In this document: in pieces, positions 58,639 to 64,000 of the stretch | Position numbering within the stretch: position 1 is the first letter of the stretch | How the letters are laid out: every line of letters begins with the position of its first letter | Assembly (NCBI RefSeq): GCF_010183535.1 | Contig: NC_071332.1 | Span: forward strand, 5,704,001-5,768,000 | Source: Caenorhabditis remanei | Taxonomy: Eukaryota > Nematoda > Chromadorea > Rhabditida > Rhabditidae | Reading direction: 5' to 3' | DNA length: 64,000 bases | Notes under the pieces: model-generated | Database searches by the model: none | What the model was told of the DNA's origin: nothing | The model's input: only the letters and a program-made list of their open reading frames with translations | Made by a program: the position numbers and the translations under genes

Positions 58639-61125
58639 ATGAAGTGTGCATTCTCATTACTCTTTTTTTCTGTTCTATTCATCGTTTCAAATGCAAAAAC
58701 TGAAAAGACGACAGTGTCATGTGGCTCATGTGAGAAAGAGACGTGTCCCGAAGTGTCGGGATGCGCAAAATTGAAGATGGATCAGTGTGATTGTTGTCAG
58801 GTAACTATAATATTGAAGTTTTTGAGTTTTTGACTAGAAATTTCATAGATTGTGGTTTAATTTTTTAAATTTATATTAGCTTTTTTCTCAGTATCTAACT
58901 CAGTGTTCAAGTTTTTCGATATTACTTTCTCTGAGTAACTAACAAAGTTTTGGTTACTGTAGCCAGTGGTATGCGATGGTTTTCATGAATTCTGTTTCAG
59001 TTTTTTCGGTTTTCTCTTGAGTTGTCGCTCGGCGTTTCTAGCTGATTCTCCACGCTTCTACCGGAATTTTGGATGCTGTAGCTGAATAATCACAAGCGTA
59101 AAATTTAGTCCATCATCATTGCTTTTTAATTTAAGCTCGCTTTTTGCAAGTTTTGTTTTCTGGGCCGCCATTGAGAGTCACAACACTGTGCTTCTCAAAA
59201 ATTATAACTAAAAATGCTTTAAACGTTCTCTAAAAACACTGAAACCCATCACAAATTTCATATCAGAAACCTTCTTGATAACAAAAAATATATAACTTCG
59301 AAACTCTAAACAAGACGCGAAAAATGTCAATAGACTCATGAATCACAAGAAAAAAGTCCGTGCGGTCTCCATTTAATGCTCTTCATACAATAAACAAAAG
59401 ACTCCTCTTTCACTTTTTACAGATTTGCGTTCGACAAGTGAATGAAAGTTGCGGTGAGCCGGGTCTCGTTTGCGATTCACACCTTTCATGTGATCAAGAG
59501 AATGATCTTGATGGATCGAGTCGATGCAAAGGTTAGTCGCCTTTTGAAGGTCCCCAGATGACCCGAAGTTTTTTATAATTAAAAAAGAGGGAACCAGCCG
59601 CGATAGAGTTACCAGTTGGTTTTATTGCTGAAATTCGATAGGGTTCTCTTCTTTTCCCTCTTCTTTTTTTTCATTTCCAATAAAAAATGGACTGCTCAAA
59701 AATGGTTGGCTTCTTCTTCATCATCCCAGTCTGTGGTTGTGTGTGTGTGTGCTCTGGGCGCCGGACGACGCAATCCACCCTGCTCCGAATATACAATTTC
59801 TATTTACTTTACTTCACTCTTGCCCCGCAGTTTTTTAACCAAAAAGTCCCGCAGTTTGCAGAGAACTTACCTGAGAGAAAGAAAGAAGAAACGCCCTATC
59901 AAAATATGGATTCCATGGAGCAGTTTTGAAAAGGGGCATGTTTTATTTCGGGTGGTCACTCTGTTCTGAGATACTGTAAAGACTTGGACACTGTAGAATC
60001 TGGATAAAAGTGAAAGTGTCTGAGTATGGTGTCTGAAAATCATAAAGATCTCAAATTCTCTCAGTCAAGCATGCCTAGGGCGTTTTCGAATTTAATCTCA
60101 GTTTCCTACAATCAGATGTAGTACCCTGACGAAACTTTGGCGCGTTTAAGAATCGGAGTTTTTTCGAAAACTGGAAGTAGCGATGACTTTTTTCTTTTCT
60201 CTTGGTTACTATATCTACCGTAATCTCAAAATATCCTTTCCCCAATACTGTAAGTTCGTGCCACCTAGTCGAATACAAACCACTTTCCTTTTTTGGCACC
60301 TAATGCCTGCAATTTAACTTCAATTGGTCATTTAATATAGCAGCAATATATTCTCATTCAAACCCCTCAAACCATATTTCTTTCTTTTACCAATACCCAA
60401 TTTTTCAAAATTTTCCTCATCAGTTCAAAAATTGGAAACATTTCTCGATCAATCTAATTTCAAACCCATCCGTCATCCTTGTTTGTTTCCCATCAGGTAA
60501 ATTTTCCATCAAGAAAGACAAAAGGTTTTTTTTTCGAAAAATTTCCAAAATGAGTAAGAGAGAGGAGAGGGCAAGAGGAGAAGAATCTCTGCCTCCAAAG
60601 GCTCCGCCCACTTGCCGTTGTCGCATGGAGTTCATGGCCTGAAGACGGCGTAAATCATTCGGTGGTTAGGGGAGAAGTTCCTTTATAAAAAATGAAGAAG
60701 GAGGCGTCTCCAGGAGATTAGACTGAGCTTATTGCTATTTTTGGTTTAAAAATTTCTTTCCGTAATCCGTCCAGACTTTTTTTTGTCAGAGGGTCTTTTC
60801 CATTCCTCAAGTTTGCTAGGCTTCAAACCGTCCCAGTTTCAAAACATTCTAGTAAAACTTTTGCAACTTTCAAGGAATTTCCAATATGTTTCCAAATGCA
60901 TCGTTATTGTTGTTGTCTCATGATGACCCAACTTGAAACCACTGACCTCCTCTCTTCACATGTCACAACTTTTCATATCTTCTTCTTTCCCTTTGCTGAT
61001 CAGATGTTCTCTCTTGTTTTCTTCCCCCGTCTAAATCCATGTGATTTCTCTTTTGCTCTCTAATCCTCTCTCTCTCCCTCTCTCTACTCACTCTATTTAC
61101 AGCTTCTCCCCGGGAATGCATCTAA
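58639..61125 (+). CDS. Small secreted IGFBP-domain protein
   Basis: Three exons (58639-58800, 59423-59531, 61103-61125) give 97 residues. The signal peptide is MKCAFSLLFFSVLFIVSNA (1-19). The mature part has the insulin-like-growth-factor-binding N-domain pattern: CGSC, CPEVSGC, the diagnostic DQCDCCQIC and then GEPGLVC and HLSC. Twelve cysteines, the canonical number, are reached by C89 at the end of exon 2; the last tiny exon adds ASPRECI with a thirteenth. Single-IGFBP-domain proteins of this size are known in arthropods and may bind insulin-like peptides, which are numerous in nematodes; that role is inferred. The last exon, 23 coding bases after a 1.57-kb intron, is the least certain part. 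Confidence 0.78.
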
Positions 61126-61599
61126 TCGTCTGCGTCTTTCTTCTCCTCTTCTCCCATGTCATTTCTAGCCCAACGGAGCGATCAGGTGTGCTTGAACTCT
61201 CCCAATAGAAAACCAATCAAAAAGGGGAATTGAGGGAGAAAATAAGAATAAGAATCGGTGGCATTGTAAGGAAGTTTTTGTTGACACAAACGAAACGGGA
61301 GGAACTGTCCGTGACGTCTTTTCTCCTGTGACACATGAATCATGACGTTGCAACAATGTGCCGAGAAGGAGAACGTCTCCATTTCTGAGTGTTCACTTCG
61401 TTTTTCTCGTTTACATATATGCCAAGAATTTGTTCGTCATGTTGATTTGATTCCTGGGAAAAATGGGTGTTTGTTACAGTAGTTTCTCTTTTGATAGAAG
61501 AATGTCAGGTGATGCGCAAAGGCAGGGAAAATGATCATTTTGTACTTTGAAAGATAAATAAAAAGTCATGTTCTTCTTAGTTTTAAAATTTTATAAAGT

Positions 61600-62330
61600 G
61601 GCGAGGGACTACAGTATCAGCTATCGGAGATATATGAACTTTGAGAGTCTATTTTGAAGTTAAGGGTATTCCAAATAATAATTTTCTAGCATGGGTGTAT
61701 TGCAAAAGTCTAAATCTTCATTTCGGTAGTTGAGAACATTTTTATAATTATTCTAGATTTTGGGCTTTACGCGTTTAGAGATGAGAATCTAAAATCGAGC
61801 GATTAGAGTGTCTGCTTTCCTTGAACACTCTTCATCTCGGTAACTAGCAAAGTTATGAATATTTTGTCAGTTAACGAAATGGCTAAAATATTATGGGCTT
61901 TGTTTTTGTAATTATAAATTTAATTGTAGCTTTTCAAGTTTTAGAGATAATCGACTTAGAAGAGGACCAACTCAAAATTGATGGTTTTGATAAGCTATGT
62001 TCTTCACACGAATATCTCAAAAACTTTTAAAGTTATTAAAACTTTGTCAACTAACAAAATGCGCTGAATATTATGTAAAACATTTTTGTAATTAACAACT
62101 TTTCAGGAGCTTTCTAGGTTTTTGAGATATAGGAACTTGAAAATAGATGACTGGAACTGAGACTACAGCTTGATTTCAAACAAGTGTATCTCAAAACAGA
62201 ATGAAGATAGCAGAAAGTTGTTAATTGTAAAAATGTTAAGCACTTTATGGTTAATACTTTTACAGTTGACAGTTTTGCGAAATCTCTCTTAACTTTTCAG
62301 ATATGCGTCTTCCAAGACTCGTTAGATCTC
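61600..62330. repeat. Decayed repeat array, GTTGTCAACTA-like family
   Basis: At least three degenerate units carry ATATCTCAAAA followed 20-30 bases later by TTTGTCAACTAACAAAATG or a variant (about 61840-61880, 62010-62060, 62185-62235). They resemble the units at 55600-56130. Confidence 0.45.
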
Positions 62331-62981
62331 AACTCGCCCTCAATATTTCCCCTCTTTCTCTGTATATATTCCGAAATTTGAACCAACTCATAGATCTTGT
62401 CTGGGACCCTTTTAAGTCGAGAGTACACCCTCTCGAAAACCAAAAAAAGAGAAAGGCGTGAAATGAGTCGCCCGTTTGTCATCGTGTAAACATCGGGACC
62501 CTCCGGGGCGGCATTCTCGCAACATCTTCTTGTTCTTCTTTTTTATTTTCTTGTTCCTTCTTCTTTTCTTTTTTTAGTGTCAATCTCACCCTTTTCATGT
62601 TGTTTCAATCATCTAGGGGATGTCCCATTGGGAGTATGCCCTCCGTGCTCTTTTTTCTTCCGAACGAACACATGATCTAAATAGAAGTGGAGGGAGGGAG
62701 ACGGAGTTTTTGAGTTTTTTCACCGGTAGGTGGCGAGAAAAACAAATAAAGAGAATAGACAGAGGGCGATATATTCCGATTCGAGTTCTCCACTAGCTTC
62801 TTCTCATTGTTTCTTTTCTTTATTGGTGTTTGATGCTCTCAATTTTATGTTAGTAGCTCTATCATATGATTCAATGCACTTCCGATTTGTTAAGAGAAAG
62901 TTCGAAACTTTGAAGATAAACCTCCTATCTTCAATCCATTTTCTCGTAGATTTCGAATTTAGAGTTTAGATAAGCTAACCT

Positions 62982-63183
62982 GGCTTGGAAGCCGAATTCA
63001 TAAGGATTCTGTATCATGTTTGGAATGTTCTGCACTACCGAAATGAACCGAGATACTTGACATGAAACTTTAGTAGAACGCATGTATTTCTGCTCATTTT
63101 TGCGCTGGACAGTTTCAAAAATCAGATTCTGAATCTCCACGTCTTCAGCTCTGCAACACCCATGTCTCAGAAACCATCTCTGA
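62982..63183 (-). CDS. Possible internal exon, unknown protein
   Basis: On the minus strand, an open stretch is bounded by TGTTTTCAG and CAAGCCAG/GTTAGC splice-like sites. It encodes RWFLRHGCCRAEDVEIQNLI and further mixed residues to NPYEFGFQAR. Composition is protein-like, but no matching exon was found on either side and no family is recognised. Confidence 0.25.
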
Positions 63184-64000
63184 AAACAGTTCTGTTCGAG
63201 ACCTTTCATTTACACTTTTTCTTGAATCCTAATCACTTTTTTACAAAAAGTTATCATCTTTTTCCTCTTGTCAACACGGTCATCACCAGAGTACTGTACT
63301 TTTTTTCGAAATTTTTGTAAAAAAAGACCATACTCATTAGCACTTACCTCATTCAAAAACCCATTATCCCAGACCCATATCTTTTTATGTGTCCTTGTTC
63401 AACCTTTGTCCCCCCTTTCCATTTCGCCGCCTGAACTTTCCTTTAGTAAAATGGCAAAAAGAGCAAACGTGCGGAAATCCGTCCTCCCCTCATTTCCATA
63501 TTTTTTCATCGCCACCTACCTACTTTCTCTTTTTTTTTCTATCCATGAGAAACATGTCTTCAAAAATACGTTTTTCTTGGTCAGTGTCATCCCTTTCTTG
63601 AAAAAGAAATTGTCACCTTCTCCACCCATCAACTCATCTTTATGAGCCCCATCTTCTTTTCTTCTTCCATCTTCTAAATAGTCATCAAATTAATCAATCA
63701 AACGTTAAATGGAATCCAAAAAAGGGAAAGAAGAAGATGTCGTCGGGTCCCGTCACTTCTGCTGCAACAATTGTGTTACAAACAATGACCGAATGACATC
63801 TGCAGGAAGGGAGGGACGGTTATAATTAGTAGTCATGTTCTTGGAAGAGATAAAGGAATAAAGAATAATAAAAGAGAAACGGAATATGGTAGTGGGGCTA
63901 ATGTATGTAGAGGTTGTGAATACAATTATGGTTTATAAGACGGACAAAAAAGAAGGTTGATCCCGAATTGCATTGATTTTCTGGGATGCTGGACTGTTTT

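Larger units (their letters stand above)
61126..64000. other. Right end of window without a secure gene
   Basis: Contains the decayed repeat array (61600-62330), pyrimidine-rich DNA, and a possible internal exon on the minus strand (62982-63183). Nothing else could be supported. Confidence 0.4.

Noticed and set aside
1..64000. tRNA, rRNA or other structured RNA genes
   Set aside because: No TTCRANNC B-box with a matching A-box and cloverleaf was seen on either strand; a covariance-model scan would be decisive.

Overview
The window is nuclear DNA of a nematode, almost certainly a Caenorhabditis species close to C. elegans. Introns are short (about 45-60 bp) and bounded by GTAAG/GTGAG and TTTTCAG. 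Intergenic DNA is AT-rich and full of small inverted-repeat elements. The recognisable proteins are near-identical to remembered C. elegans chromosome V proteins (VHA-13, CYN-1, CEPT-2, ARX-2, UNC-39), and the vha-13/cyn-1/cept-2 block keeps the gene order I remember from C. elegans cosmid Y49A3A. The species cannot be fixed from the sequence alone. Exons were assembled by hand from splice signals and reading phase; every complete gene model below sums to a multiple of three and ends in a stop.

Layout. 0.6-2.3 kb: 3' part of a minus-strand single-pass membrane protein. 2.3-8.7 kb: no gene seen. 8.8-10.6 kb: a seven-transmembrane peptide-type receptor. 10.7-12.3 kb: a long foldback Tc-like element. 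13.1-17.0 kb: two SIX-class homeobox genes head to head, an unc-39 orthologue (minus) and a shorter unc-39-like paralogue (plus). 17-27 kb: a gene-poor stretch. 27.1-28.0 kb: a secreted triple-ShKT protein (plus). 28.2-36.5 kb, all minus, in transcription order: choline/ethanolamine phosphotransferase, V-ATPase subunit A, TRM13-type tRNA methyltransferase, cyclophilin. 37.2-39.2 kb: an SLC37-like transporter (minus). 39-44 kb: no secure gene, but a striking G-run repeat array. 44.2-50.4 kb: two nearly identical aldo-keto reductase genes exactly 5,014 bp apart, separated by a 1.7-kb perfect foldback element with a 9-bp target duplication, a hairpin element and a truncated gene fragment. 51.7-53.4 kb: Arp2. 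53.4-58.6 kb: nested inverted-repeat elements. 58.6-61.1 kb: a small secreted IGFBP-domain protein. 61-64 kb: repeats and one possible exon.

Functions are mixed: housekeeping (proton pump, phospholipid synthesis, tRNA modification, protein folding, Arp2/3 actin nucleation), development (UNC-39) and signalling or secreted factors (receptor, ShKT protein, IGFBP-domain peptide). The most novel material is the unc-39 paralogue pair, the aldo-keto duplication with its occupied and empty insertion sites in one window, the foldback transposons and the G-run array.
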